This document shows positions 8,307 to 16,800 of a DNA stretch of 64,000 nucleotides, piece after piece; within the stretch, counting starts at the first letter, position 1; every line of letters begins with the position of its first letter. The DNA comes from Rhodanobacteraceae bacterium (GTDB taxonomy: Bacteria; Pseudomonadota; Gammaproteobacteria; Xanthomonadales; Rhodanobacteraceae), in assembly GCA_016790075.1 (NCBI GenBank), contig JAEUPP010000039.1, positions 434,001-498,000 on the forward strand, written 5' to 3'. Position numbers and translations under genes: made by a program. The notes below the pieces were generated by a model. That model saw nothing but the letters and a program-made list of their open reading frames with translations, did not search any database and was not told where the DNA came from.

Positions 8307-9467
8307 ATGCGCGTATTGCATATCGGTAAGTTCTACCCGCCTGCCCCCGGTGGCATAGAGGCGTTCACGGCCATGCTTGCCCGATCGCAGGCTGCGTCCG
8401 GCGATGACGTTGCCGTACTGGCCCATGCAGCCGCACGCAGTTGGTGCACCAGGCAGCGCCGCGACGGCCCGGTGTCGGTCCGGGAAACGGCATGCTGGGG
8501 ACAGCTTGCCTACGCGCCGCTCAGTCCCAGCTTCCCCTGGCAACTAGCAGCCCTGATCGCACGGCATCGCCCGGAACTACTCCACCTGCATGTGCCGAAC
8601 ACGTCAGCCTTCGCCGCACTGATCGTGCCGGCGGCACGCCGACTGCCCTGGGTCGTGCACTGGCATGCCGATATTCCGCTCGATAGCGCCAGCCGGCTAC
8701 TGCGGTTCGCCTATCCGTTCTATCGCCCCTGGGAACAGGCCTTGCTGTGCCGCGCCGATACCGTTATCGCGACGTCGAGCGCGTATCGCGACGCAAGCCA
8801 CGCCTTGGCGCATTGGCGCAAAAAGACCGTGGTCATACCGTTGGCACTCGATGAAGCACCGTTACCGGATGCAGGCGAACCGCTCTGGCCTGAGGGTATG
8901 CGGCGCCTGCTCGCGGTCGGACGACTGAGCCATTACAAAGGCTTTGAAGTCCTGCTCGACAGCCTTGCACGGCTACCGGACACTGCACTGCTGCTGATCG
9001 GCAGTGGCGAGCGCGAAGCCGCTTTGCGCGCGCGGGTCAATGAACTAGGCCTTGCTTCGCGCGTGTGCATGACCGGCCATGTCGACGACACGTTCCTGCA
9101 GCGCGCTTACGCGCAAGCCGACATTTTCTGCCTGCCTTCGCTCGACCGCGCCGAAGCGTTCGGCATGGTGCTGCTGGAAGCCATGCGAGCCGGCCTGCCC
9201 TGTGTCGCGAGTGCCATTCCGGGGTCGGGCGTCACCGAGGTCGTCGTCAGCGAACAAACCGGCCTGCTGACCCCGCCCGGCGACGTGGCAGCACTTGCTG
9301 CCGCACTCGACAGGCTAGGCCGCGACACAGCACTGCAGCGTCGTCTTGGTGCGGCCGGCCGGCGGCGCTGGCAGGACAACTATCAGCCCGACGCAGTCAG
9401 CGCGGCGACACGTCAGGCCTATGCACTAGCACTTTCGCATCGCGCAGCAGCAGAACGACCAGACTGA
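8307..9467 (+). CDS. Family 4 glycosyltransferase (GT-B fold)
   Basis: A retaining glycosyltransferase of 386 aa, probably adding a sugar during assembly of an envelope polysaccharide. The N-terminal domain starts with VLHIGKFYPPAPGGIEAF, the acceptor-side loop typical of GT4. The C-terminal Rossmann domain has LLAVGRLSHYKGFEVLLDSL and the E-x7-E donor site in DRAEAFGMVLLEAMRAGLPC. Third gene of the GT2-DUF2304-GT4 operon. Its last 71 bp overlap the end of the convergent membrane-protein gene on the other strand. Confidence 0.92.
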   Translation: MRVLHIGKFYPPAPGGIEAFTAMLARSQAASGDDVAVLAHAAARSWCTRQRRDGPVSVRETACWGQLAYAPLSPSFPWQLAALIARHRPELLHLHVPNTSAFAALIVPAARRLPWVVHWHADIPLDSASRLLRFAYPFYRPWEQALLCRADTVIATSSAYRDASHALAHWRKKTVVIPLALDEAPLPDAGEPLWPEGMRRLLAVGRLSHYKGFEVLLDSLARLPDTALLLIGSGEREAALRARVNELGLASRVCMTGHVDDTFLQRAYAQADIFCLPSLDRAEAFGMVLLEAMRAGLPCVASAIPGSGVTEVVVSEQTGLLTPPGDVAALAAALDRLGRDTALQRRLGAAGRRRWQDNYQPDAVSAATRQAYALALSHRAAAERPD

Positions 9468-10800
9468 GCGCCAGCGGAACCCAATGCAGAACGAGTCGGT
9501 TCGTTGCAGTCTCAGTCGCAGCCCATCTGGCGGCGGGTGTAAACACGAACAGGGCGAACAAGGCGCTTAGGCCCGATGCCAACACTAGTGCCAGCAGCAT
9601 GACCTCCCGCCGTTGCAGCTGGTCGCGGCGCCAGATCAGGCAAGTGACCAGCAGCGGCCAGAGCAAATGCCAATTGTTCTGCGTGAACAGCCCTTTGAAC
9701 AATTGAGTCGCGGCGACCGAGCTGGAAAAATCGAGATCGCCAACTGCCGCACCGCTCAACATCTCGCGCACCAGCGCCAGCCACGGCAACTGCAGCGTCC
9801 ACGACAAACCGACCGTGACCAAAGCAAGCAGCACCGCGATCGCAAGTCCGATACCACGCCAGCGCGGGGGCACCTGCACAAGCACGGCAACGCCGACGAC
9901 CAGCAGCGCCCAGATCGCTCCTTCAAACTTCAGCAGCGGCAAGATCGCGGTGCAGGCGAGTGCCAGCGCCAGTTGGGACCTGTCCCCGTCCTGCAACCAG
10001 CGCAACCCGCTCAACACGGCAAAAGCCAATGCCGCGGCAACCCAGAGATCGGCATAGCCGGCGAGCCCCGCATGCACCGATAACAATGGCAGCGAGGCGA
10101 GCAGATACGCGAACACGACACAGCCGCGGCGGGACGCGCCAAGTGCGCGCCATTGGCCGGCGCAGCCGACGATGAGTGCTAGCCAGAGCAGCGGCCAGGC
10201 GGATGCGATCGCGCCTTCATTCCAGGCACCAGCACCGGCCGCGAGCCAGAGCTCGATGCGGCTCAACAATCCGGGATAACGCCAGGCGAGCGCAGTATGA
10301 GCGTCGGGATCTGTGCTTTGCCACCAGACCCGTGGTTCAACATACGGCACCTGCCCCAGTGAAAACCAGGTCTTGGCTTTCAATGACCACGCGTTCCAGG
10401 CATCCCAGGCAAACACCGGGCGCAGCAGTGCCTCGTCCAGCACAAAGGCAAAACGCAGGGTAATCGCCGCCAGCAGCAACCAGGCCCAATACGGCAACCT
10501 GTCCGGGTCGACCGGCTCGGACCGGGCCGGCACGGCGTGGCGCAGCCGCCACCAGCCTGCGACTAGCAACAGCGCGAATACCGCGGCGAGCAACGGCAAC
10601 ATCGCGGCAAACAGCGCAACCCCGGGGACTTCCGGGCGCAGTCCGACCAGAAGTCCATTAGCGCTCAACCCGAGCAGAAATGTGTAGCCGCCTGCTGCAA
10701 GTTGGTCGCAACGACGGCGCGGAATGCCCGCGATGGCAAACCAAAGCACAGCACCAAGTCCGATGCTGCAGGCAAACGCCAGGAGCAGGCCCCAGGTCAT
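9397..10800 (-). CDS. Polytopic membrane protein, GT-C-like
   Basis: A 467-aa protein made almost entirely of hydrophobic segments (about 11-12 predicted membrane helices). A periplasmic-looking loop near residues 135-150 carries WDAWNAWSLKAKTWF, with an Asp/Trp arrangement like the catalytic loop of lipid-sugar-dependent GT-C transferases. That suggests transfer of a sugar or glycan from an undecaprenyl carrier at the outer face of the inner membrane. It follows the 397-aa gene with a 4-bp overlap (ATGA-type), so the two are co-expressed. Function is inferred from topology and neighbours; it could be another polysaccharide-assembly membrane protein. Confidence 0.7.
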   Translation of the reverse strand: MTWGLLLAFACSIGLGAVLWFAIAGIPRRRCDQLAAGGYTFLLGLSANGLLVGLRPEVPGVALFAAMLPLLAAVFALLLVAGWWRLRHAVPARSEPVDPDRLPYWAWLLLAAITLRFAFVLDEALLRPVFAWDAWNAWSLKAKTWFSLGQVPYVEPRVWWQSTDPDAHTALAWRYPGLLSRIELWLAAGAGAWNEGAIASAWPLLWLALIVGCAGQWRALGASRRGCVVFAYLLASLPLLSVHAGLAGYADLWVAAALAFAVLSGLRWLQDGDRSQLALALACTAILPLLKFEGAIWALLVVGVAVLVQVPPRWRGIGLAIAVLLALVTVGLSWTLQLPWLALVREMLSGAAVGDLDFSSSVAATQLFKGLFTQNNWHLLWPLLVTCLIWRRDQLQRREVMLLALVLASGLSALFALFVFTPAARWAATETATNRLVLHWVPLALSLVVLLLRDAKVLVHRPDVSPR

Positions 10801-11990
10801 GGCACAGCCCCCTCGAGAAAATAGAGCCGCAGCGGAGGCGCCTCGATCAGCGGGCGCGCTGGCAAGGAGGCCTCGTCGCCGATATGCAAACGCCCCGTCT
10901 TCGCATCGAAGGTCAACGATTCGACCTGCAACAGTGCGAGATACATGGGTTCGCGCCGCGCGGTCAGGGGCGGCCAGCCGGTCAGGTTTATCGGCGCGGT
11001 ACGTGTCGGCGCCAGATGATAGATAAGGCGAGCCCGCAGAAAATCCGATTCCGCATCAACCAGCAGACGCACCCGATCCGGGTCAGCACCATCGTCACGC
11101 AATGCCTGCCGCACCTGCTGTGCGGCCGCAAGCACATCGGTATCAGCGACGCGACGCTGGCGTTCTGGCCAATCCACCGACGCATAGACCTGCCGCGTGG
11201 CAGCGTGTCGATCAGCCAGACTCAGCCCCCAGTGCAGATCAAGCAGCAGCCAGGCAACCACCAAACCTGCAGCTAGTGGGCGCAGCCTGCGCACGCCGGA
11301 ACCCGGTGCAAACTGCCACAGCAGCAGCCCGGTGAGCACCAGGCCCAGGGTCAGCAGCAATACCGGAGAACGCGCGCGCGCTGCGCCGCTGTCGGGGCCG
11401 AGTGCACTGATCGACATCAGCGACCACGCCCGCCGTCCTGACCATTCGGTCGCAACCGCCGCGGCCCGCCCCCCCCAGGACGGTGACCAGAACTCAGCAC
11501 TGTTGAGGCGAAACCCACGGAACGCGTGCTCGGCGGGGACCGATTGGGCGACAGGATAGACCGCAAAGCCAATCTCGGTGATCGCTCCCCGCCAGTCAGC
11601 CTCGCGTGAAAGGTCCAACGTACCGGTGTCGCCGCGACTGCGCGTCAACGCAACGGTGCGCACATCACTCGGCGAGTCCGCACGCCTATAAAGAAATGCC
11701 ACCTCAAGCGTCGGTGCCAGCGCCTCGAACCGGTAACGCAGCACCGGCCACTCGGCCGCATCGGCCATGTCGACGCTGCGCACGAGCAGCGCGCCGTGAT
11801 TCTCGTCTTCCCTCTCCACGAACAGTTCGCCAGCGTCGATCTGGCCTCCGCTGAGTGCCGCGAATTCAGCCCCCTCAAGCCGGTAGCGCTGCTGCGGCCA
11901 CGGTGACTGGAATGGGCTCAGTTCGAGGAAAATCGCAATGAGCAGAAACCAGAGTGCGACGAGGGCGAGAGAGAGGGTGCGAGGCATCAA
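10797..11990 (-). CDS. Membrane protein of unknown function, partner of the GT-C-like protein
   Basis: I do not recognise the family. The 397-aa product has an N-terminal membrane helix (LSLALVALWFLLIAIFLEL), a soluble beta-rich domain to about residue 190, and two more helices (SPVLLLTLGLVLTGLLLWQF and LRPLAAGLVVAWLLLDLHW). A second soluble domain carries VYASVDWPERQRRVADTDVL, a segment also seen in proteins encoded next to membrane glycosyltransferases. Its stop overlaps the start of the GT-C-like gene, and its start overlaps the end of the DUF455 gene by 4 bp, so all three minus-strand genes are probably one operon. A role in envelope glycan assembly is inferred from context. Confidence 0.65.
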   Translation of the reverse strand: MMPRTLSLALVALWFLLIAIFLELSPFQSPWPQQRYRLEGAEFAALSGGQIDAGELFVEREDENHGALLVRSVDMADAAEWPVLRYRFEALAPTLEVAFLYRRADSPSDVRTVALTRSRGDTGTLDLSREADWRGAITEIGFAVYPVAQSVPAEHAFRGFRLNSAEFWSPSWGGRAAAVATEWSGRRAWSLMSISALGPDSGAARARSPVLLLTLGLVLTGLLLWQFAPGSGVRRLRPLAAGLVVAWLLLDLHWGLSLADRHAATRQVYASVDWPERQRRVADTDVLAAAQQVRQALRDDGADPDRVRLLVDAESDFLRARLIYHLAPTRTAPINLTGWPPLTARREPMYLALLQVESLTFDAKTGRLHIGDEASLPARPLIEAPPLRLYFLEGAVP

Positions 11991-12802
11991 GCCACCAAGC
12001 TATCGAGCCGGTCGAGCTCAAGCGGCGTGAAACCAGCGGCAAGGCGATCACGCCGGTTGAACGGCCCCTTGAGCGCACCGCGGTAATACTGCTGCAGCAG
12101 CTGCTGGAAGGTATCAGCGGGATCGACGCCAGCGCGCTCGCAACACCAGACGAACCAGCGTGTACCGGCTGCAACGTGAGCCACTTCCTCGGCCAATATT
12201 TGCTCCAGTATCGCCACGGTTGTGATATCGCCGACCGTACGCAGCCGCTCTATCATGCCTGGCGTCACATCGAGTCCGCGCGCCTCGAGCACTCGCGGCA
12301 CCAGCGCCATGCGTTCCAGGCAATTCTGGGACGTGCGCCGGGCCATCTCCCAGAGTCCATCGTGCGCCGGCAGATCGCCGTAGCTCAGGCCAAAGTCCGC
12401 GAGGCGGCGCTGCAGCAACGAGAAATGCCGGGCTTCGTCATTCGCGACAGCAATCCAGTCCGCATAGAAAGCCGCCGGCATGTCGCGAAAGCGATAGACC
12501 GCATCCCAGGCAAGGTTTATCGCGTTGAATTCAATATGCGCGACCGCATGAACCAGCGCGGCGCGCCCCGCTTCCGTACCCATTCCGCGTTGCGCCAACG
12601 CGCGCGGCGGTACCAGCGTCGGTCGCGCTGGCCGGCCAGGTTCGCCTATGGGCCGCGGCGGCGCTGCCGGTTCAATGACAACACCGCCGGCGAGAAACGC
12701 CTGGGCTGTCGCAACCGTGCGTTCAACCTTGCGCTGCGGCAGCGTTTCCTCGAGGCAGTCCTGTGCGGCGACGAACAGATTGGTCGATACGGGTGCAAGC
12801 AT
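11987..12802 (-). CDS. DUF455 family ferritin-like protein
   Basis: A 271-aa helical-bundle protein of the DUF455 family. The expected carboxylate/histidine metal ligands of a ferritin-like di-iron site are visible in HIEFNAINLAWD, NDEARHFSLL and LAEEVAHVAAG. No substrate is known to me for the family. The ATG at 12802 is chosen because family members begin shortly before the F-x-x-A-x-x-C-L motif (LFVAAQDCLEE). ATG at 12853 or TTG at 12859 would add an atypical hydrophobic extension; none has a strong ribosome-binding site. It overlaps the next gene by 4 bp. Confidence 0.85.
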   Translation of the reverse strand: MLAPVSTNLFVAAQDCLEETLPQRKVERTVATAQAFLAGGVVIEPAAPPRPIGEPGRPARPTLVPPRALAQRGMGTEAGRAALVHAVAHIEFNAINLAWDAVYRFRDMPAAFYADWIAVANDEARHFSLLQRRLADFGLSYGDLPAHDGLWEMARRTSQNCLERMALVPRVLEARGLDVTPGMIERLRTVGDITTVAILEQILAEEVAHVAAGTRWFVWCCERAGVDPADTFQQLLQQYYRGALKGPFNRRDRLAAGFTPLELDRLDSLVA

Positions 12803-12924
12803 GGCGTCCAGGCGGTACGCGAACCAGAGCCCGATTATGCCCGCAGGCAGCATGCCCAATGCTAGTGTGGCGTCACTGTGCCTGCACGCCGCTTCGGCCT
12901 GTGGCCTACGACGGAGACTGAGGC

Positions 12925-13713
12925 GTGGTGGAAAAATGGCGTATCCCTGAACTCGACGAAACAGCGCTGAGCGCGGCGCTTGCCCGGTTTCTTGCGAGCG
13001 CGGATACAGCCCTTGACGATGCCTATCTCAGCGCCAAGCGCGCGCTACCGACATCCAGTGCCGAGCTGGTGCGCGCCTACGCCAAGGTGCGTGGCGCATT
13101 GGCGCCGGGTCAACGCTTGCTCGACTGGGGCTGCCGTCACGCCGCGCTATCGGCGCTCGCACATGCCGAGTTTGGCGACCGTATCGACCTGCATGGTTGC
13201 GATGTTTGCGACCCCAGCGACTACGCCACATTTCACGAGCGCTGCGGCTTGCACTATCGACGCCTGACGCACCCGTGGCGGCTCGACTACCCCGATGCGC
13301 ATTTCGACGCCGTACTTGGCGGCGGCACACTCGAGCACGTACCCAATGATGGCGCTTCGTTGGGTGAACTCTGGCGCGTGCTCAGACCCGGCGGCGCCCT
13401 GCTGATCACGCATCTGCCCAACCGGAGCTCCTGGACCGAATTCGTGTCGAGGCGCCTGTTTCCCGCCCAGGCGCACCGACGGCGCTATGTGTGGTCGGGT
13501 TTTCGCCGCCGCTTGTTGCATTACGGCTTCGAGGTTGTCACGGGCGGCCACCACCAGCTCGCCCCTTCCAGCCTTCCGTCTGCCTGGCGCAAGCCTGTGC
13601 TGGAACGCGCACTAGTCGTGGCTCAGCCGCTGAATGCCCTCGAAAACGTCTGGCCACTGCGGTGGTTCAGCGCAACGCTCTGGTGCATCGCGCGCAAACG
13701 CGAAGGTTTCTGA
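12925..13713 (+). CDS. Class I SAM-dependent methyltransferase
   Basis: A 262-aa Rossmann-fold methyltransferase with the SAM-binding loop LLDWGCRHAA, an acidic residue at the end of strand 2 (HGCDVCDPSD), the post-motif DAVLGGGTLEHVPN and RVLRPGGALLITHLPN. The substrate is unknown; the layout is like UbiE/COQ5-type enzymes. The GTG start has GGAG 8 nt upstream. It stands alone on the plus strand between the glycan/DUF455 genes and convergent purF; a small-molecule, lipid or sugar substrate is possible. Confidence 0.85.
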   Translation: MVEKWRIPELDETALSAALARFLASADTALDDAYLSAKRALPTSSAELVRAYAKVRGALAPGQRLLDWGCRHAALSALAHAEFGDRIDLHGCDVCDPSDYATFHERCGLHYRRLTHPWRLDYPDAHFDAVLGGGTLEHVPNDGASLGELWRVLRPGGALLITHLPNRSSWTEFVSRRLFPAQAHRRRYVWSGFRRRLLHYGFEVVTGGHHQLAPSSLPSAWRKPVLERALVVAQPLNALENVWPLRWFSATLWCIARKREGF

Positions 13714-13728
13714 ATTGCACCAGAAACA

Positions 13729-13750
13729 GCGCGGCGCAAAACCGCCGCGC
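13729..13750. terminator. Bidirectional terminator hairpin
   Basis: Perfect 8-bp GC stem (GCGCGGCG/CGCCGCGC, loop CAAAAC) between the convergent methyltransferase and purF genes. There is no T-run, so its strength is uncertain. Confidence 0.5.
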
Positions 13751-13761
13751 CCGATCGCGGC

Positions 13762-15237
13762 TCAGGACGCTCGCCGCAAGTTCTTTGCTTCGTCGGAGCG
13801 CGCGAATTCGAGTTCGCGCAAGTAGTCTGCCTGCACTCCGGTGACATACTCGCCGGAGAAACATGAGGTGTCGAAGGTTCTCAGGTCTTCGTTGCCTTCG
13901 CTGACCGACGCGACCAGATCATCGAGATCCTGGTATACGAGCCAGTCGGCGCCCAGCAGTTCTGCAACTTCGTCTTCGCTGCGATTGTGGGCAACAAGCT
14001 CAGCCGCAGCCGGCATGTCGATACCGTAGACATTGGGATAACGCACCGGTGGCGCTGCCGAAGCAAAATAGACCTTGGTCGCTCCGGCTTCCCGCGCCAT
14101 CTGAATGATCTGTTTGGATGTAGTGCCGCGCACGATCGAATCATCGACCAGCAGCACGGTCTTACGGCGGAACTCCAGGTCGATTGCGTTGAGCTTGCGG
14201 CGCACGGACTTCACGCGTTCACTTTGACCGGGCATGATGAAAGTACGGCCGATATAGCGGTTTTTCACGAAACCTTCGCGCATCGGCACCCCCAGCTCAC
14301 TGGCCAGCGAACTTGCCGCCGTGCGCGCCGTGTCGGGAATCGGAATCACCGCATCGATCCCATGATCCGGGCGCAGCCGGCGAATCTTCGCCGCAAGGCG
14401 CTCACCCATACGCAGACGCGCCTTGTAGACCGACACGTCCTCGATCATCGAATCGGGCCGCGCAAGGTATACGTATTCAAATATGCACGGCGTATGTGCG
14501 TAGCCTTCAGCGCAGCGGCGATGATGCAGGCTGCCATCGAAACCCAGCAGTACCGCCTCACCCGGCTCCACGTCGCGCAGACGGCGAAAGCCCAGTATGT
14601 CCAGCGCGACGGATTCGGAAGCCACCGCGTATTCCTTGCCTTCCGGCGTATCGCGTTCTCCCAGCACCAGCGGACGGATGCCATGCGGATCACGGAACGC
14701 GAGTATCCCGTAGCCCAGCACCAGCGCCGCGACGGCGTAGCCGCCGCGTGCGCGCGAATGCACACCCGCTACGGCCTTGAACAGATGATCCGGCGTCAGA
14801 CTCATGCGCTCCTGGATCTGCAGTTCGTGCGCCAGCACGTTGAGCAGCACCTCCGAGTCGGAATTCGTATTGATATGGCGCCGGTCGCCCTCGAACAGTT
14901 CGCTGCTGATCGTGTCGGCGTTGACGAGGTTGCCGTTGTGCGCCAGCGCTATACCGTAGGGCGAATTGACGTAGAACGGCTGCGCCTCGCCGACATCGTC
15001 GGAGCCTGCCGTCGGATAGCGGCAATGGCCGATGCCAACGCGGCCACGCAGCTTCAGCATGTCATCGCGCTGGAACACGTCGCGCACGAGACCTCGTGCC
15101 TTGTGCAGACGCAGTTTCGAGCCGTCGACCGTAGCGATGCCCGCCGCGTCCTGACCCCGATGCTGCAGCACCGTCAGCCCGTCGTACAGCGCTGAAGCGA
15201 CCTCGGATTTGCCCACTATTCCAATAATTCCGCACAT
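13762..15237 (-). CDS. purF: Amidophosphoribosyltransferase
   Basis: Catalyses the first committed step of purine synthesis, glutamine + PRPP to 5-phosphoribosylamine. The start at 15237 puts the nucleophilic cysteine at position 2 (MCGIIGIVG), as required after removal of the initiator Met; upstream in-frame codons are excluded on that basis. The N-terminal Ntn glutaminase domain has HNGNLVN and the Asn/Asp residues for glutamine. The C-terminal phosphoribosyltransferase domain has VLLVDDSIVRGTTS, the PRPP loop. At 491 aa the length is normal. The cvpA gene lies 13 bp upstream, the conserved cvpA-purF pair. Confidence 0.98.
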   Translation of the reverse strand: MCGIIGIVGKSEVASALYDGLTVLQHRGQDAAGIATVDGSKLRLHKARGLVRDVFQRDDMLKLRGRVGIGHCRYPTAGSDDVGEAQPFYVNSPYGIALAHNGNLVNADTISSELFEGDRRHINTNSDSEVLLNVLAHELQIQERMSLTPDHLFKAVAGVHSRARGGYAVAALVLGYGILAFRDPHGIRPLVLGERDTPEGKEYAVASESVALDILGFRRLRDVEPGEAVLLGFDGSLHHRRCAEGYAHTPCIFEYVYLARPDSMIEDVSVYKARLRMGERLAAKIRRLRPDHGIDAVIPIPDTARTAASSLASELGVPMREGFVKNRYIGRTFIMPGQSERVKSVRRKLNAIDLEFRRKTVLLVDDSIVRGTTSKQIIQMAREAGATKVYFASAAPPVRYPNVYGIDMPAAAELVAHNRSEDEVAELLGADWLVYQDLDDLVASVSEGNEDLRTFDTSCFSGEYVTGVQADYLRELEFARSDEAKNLRRAS

Positions 15238-15250
15238 GACGACGTTACCG

Positions 15251-15832
15251 CTAGGAGGAGGATTTCTGTTGCACACCGGCCTCGGCCGGCGGCGGCGAAT
15301 GGGGTACGGTCGGCGCGCCTTGCAGCACCGGCAGCGTCAGCAGACCCCGATAGTCCAGATGTTTATTGACACTTTCCGGCAATTTTGCCGACAGCCACTC
15401 CGCCCCGTTCTGGAACCCAGGCATCAAGCGCGACTGCTTCCACCAGGGATCACGTGGCAGCGGCGTGAAGCCGAGCAGCAACACCACAATCACTACGAGG
15501 GCAAGTCCACGAGCAAGCCCGAACACCATGCCGAGCAGGCGATCAGTACCGCTGAGACCGCTGCCCGCAACGAGCTTGCGCAGAACGAAGGAAACCAGCG
15601 CACCGGCGACAAGCACACTGATGAAACACAGACCGTAGCCCAGCAGCAGACGCACCGATGGCACGTCGACGCTGGTGAATTGCGCCGCCAGTTTCTCGCC
15701 GAACAGCCAGGCGACCCAGAACGCGGCCGCCCAGCAGGCCAGGGCCATGATCTCCGCAATAAGCCCGCGCCAAAGCCCTATCAGGACCGACAGGGCCAAC
15801 ACGCCAAGGATGCAGTAGTCGGCCCAATTCAC
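15251..15832 (-). CDS. cvpA: CvpA family inner-membrane protein
   Basis: A 193-aa protein with about four membrane helices (near residues 5-20, 27-45, 65-88 and 103-122), starting MNWADYCILGVLALSVLIGL as typical CvpA. In E. coli it is needed for colicin V production and for envelope and bile-salt resistance; its biochemical role is unclear. The last 45 residues are polar and Pro-rich. It sits between the SPOR-protein gene (13 bp) and purF (13 bp) in the conserved order. Confidence 0.95.
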   Translation of the reverse strand: MNWADYCILGVLALSVLIGLWRGLIAEIMALACWAAAFWVAWLFGEKLAAQFTSVDVPSVRLLLGYGLCFISVLVAGALVSFVLRKLVAGSGLSGTDRLLGMVFGLARGLALVVIVVLLLGFTPLPRDPWWKQSRLMPGFQNGAEWLSAKLPESVNKHLDYRGLLTLPVLQGAPTVPHSPPPAEAGVQQKSSS

Positions 15833-15845
15833 AGCCTGCTTTGCC

Positions 15846-16772
15846 TCAGGGCACCGTCACGATCATGCCAGTGATCGTGAGTTTCTGTTTGGCCTGGTCC
15901 CGCAGCTTCTCGCTGCCCGCGCGATCCGCTTCCGGGCCCAAGCGCACACGCCAGAGTTTTTCCACCCCCTGCCCCGTGGTGTCGACAAAACTCGGCAGAC
16001 CGGCGCCCTTGGCCCGCGCCAGCAACTTGTTCGCCTCTTCCTGCGACTTGAATGCGCCAAGCTGCACCGCCCAACCACCGGCGCGATTTGGCGGCAGCGC
16101 GGTGACCGGCATATCCGCTTTGGCGGCGGCCGGCACAACCTCGACAACGCTACCCCTGAGCTTCGCATCGGCCTGCTGCAGCTTCAGCCGCGCGGCTTCC
16201 GCCGTGCTGCGATCTTCGTACGGCCCCAAACGCACACGCGTCGCCGGCTTGCCGTCGACTTCGGCCGATTCGGTATACGCGAGCAGGCCGTGTTTCTTCG
16301 CACTCGCGACCAGTGCGTCCGCATTCGTGCTGTTGGCAAAGACACCCAGATGTACGGCGTATCGGCCGCTGCTGCTTGCCGCCGGCGCAACGCGCTCAGG
16401 CACTGGTCTGCTGGCTGCCGGATCGGCCGGTTTCGCGGGCGTTACGCTCGGCTTCGCTGGCGCAGCCCCGTTGCTTTGCGGATAAGGTACTTCGGTCGCG
16501 TTGCGCGGGTTCACACCGGCATCAACGGTCGCAACCTTGTCGCTGGCTGCCGCAGGTTTTTCGGGCAGAGGTGCCGGCGCCGTCAACTTGCCGCCCTCGG
16601 CCGGCACCACACGAGTCTGAAATTCGCGCTCCGGTGCCGGGGGAATCGTCAGATTCTCGGTGACTGTGTCGGTCTTTGGCGGCGAACCGGAGAGAAACAT
16701 CGGAACGAAGATGACCGCCAGGGCGATCAGGACGGCGGCACCGATGAGACGCTGTTTCAATGCGGAATCCAT
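15846..16772 (-). CDS. SPOR domain protein (DedD-like) with two SPOR repeats
   Basis: A 308-aa single-pass inner-membrane protein. The ATG at 16772 is preceded by GGAGG 10 nt away and gives MDSALKQRLIGAAVLIALAV as a cytoplasmic start plus membrane helix; this matches DedD. After a Pro/Ala-rich linker there are two SPOR-like domains: one from about residue 150 (YAVHLGVFANSTNADAL, TRVRLGPYEDRSTAE) and one from about residue 232 (WAVQLGAFKSQEEANKL, WRVRLGPEADRAGSE). SPOR domains bind denuded peptidoglycan at the septum, so a cell-division role is expected. DedD of E. coli has one SPOR domain; two here is a difference. Gene order folC-dedD-cvpA-purF is conserved. Confidence 0.93.
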   Translation of the reverse strand: MDSALKQRLIGAAVLIALAVIFVPMFLSGSPPKTDTVTENLTIPPAPEREFQTRVVPAEGGKLTAPAPLPEKPAAASDKVATVDAGVNPRNATEVPYPQSNGAAPAKPSVTPAKPADPAASRPVPERVAPAASSSGRYAVHLGVFANSTNADALVASAKKHGLLAYTESAEVDGKPATRVRLGPYEDRSTAEAARLKLQQADAKLRGSVVEVVPAAAKADMPVTALPPNRAGGWAVQLGAFKSQEEANKLLARAKGAGLPSFVDTTGQGVEKLWRVRLGPEADRAGSEKLRDQAKQKLTITGMIVTVP

Positions 16773-16800
16773 AGCCAGGCGGCCTCCAGGAACGGCGGGA

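Noticed and set aside
13987-15195. 402-aa frame on the plus strand
   Set aside because: Runs antisense through purF, whose motifs are certain; no recognisable domain or ribosome-binding site.
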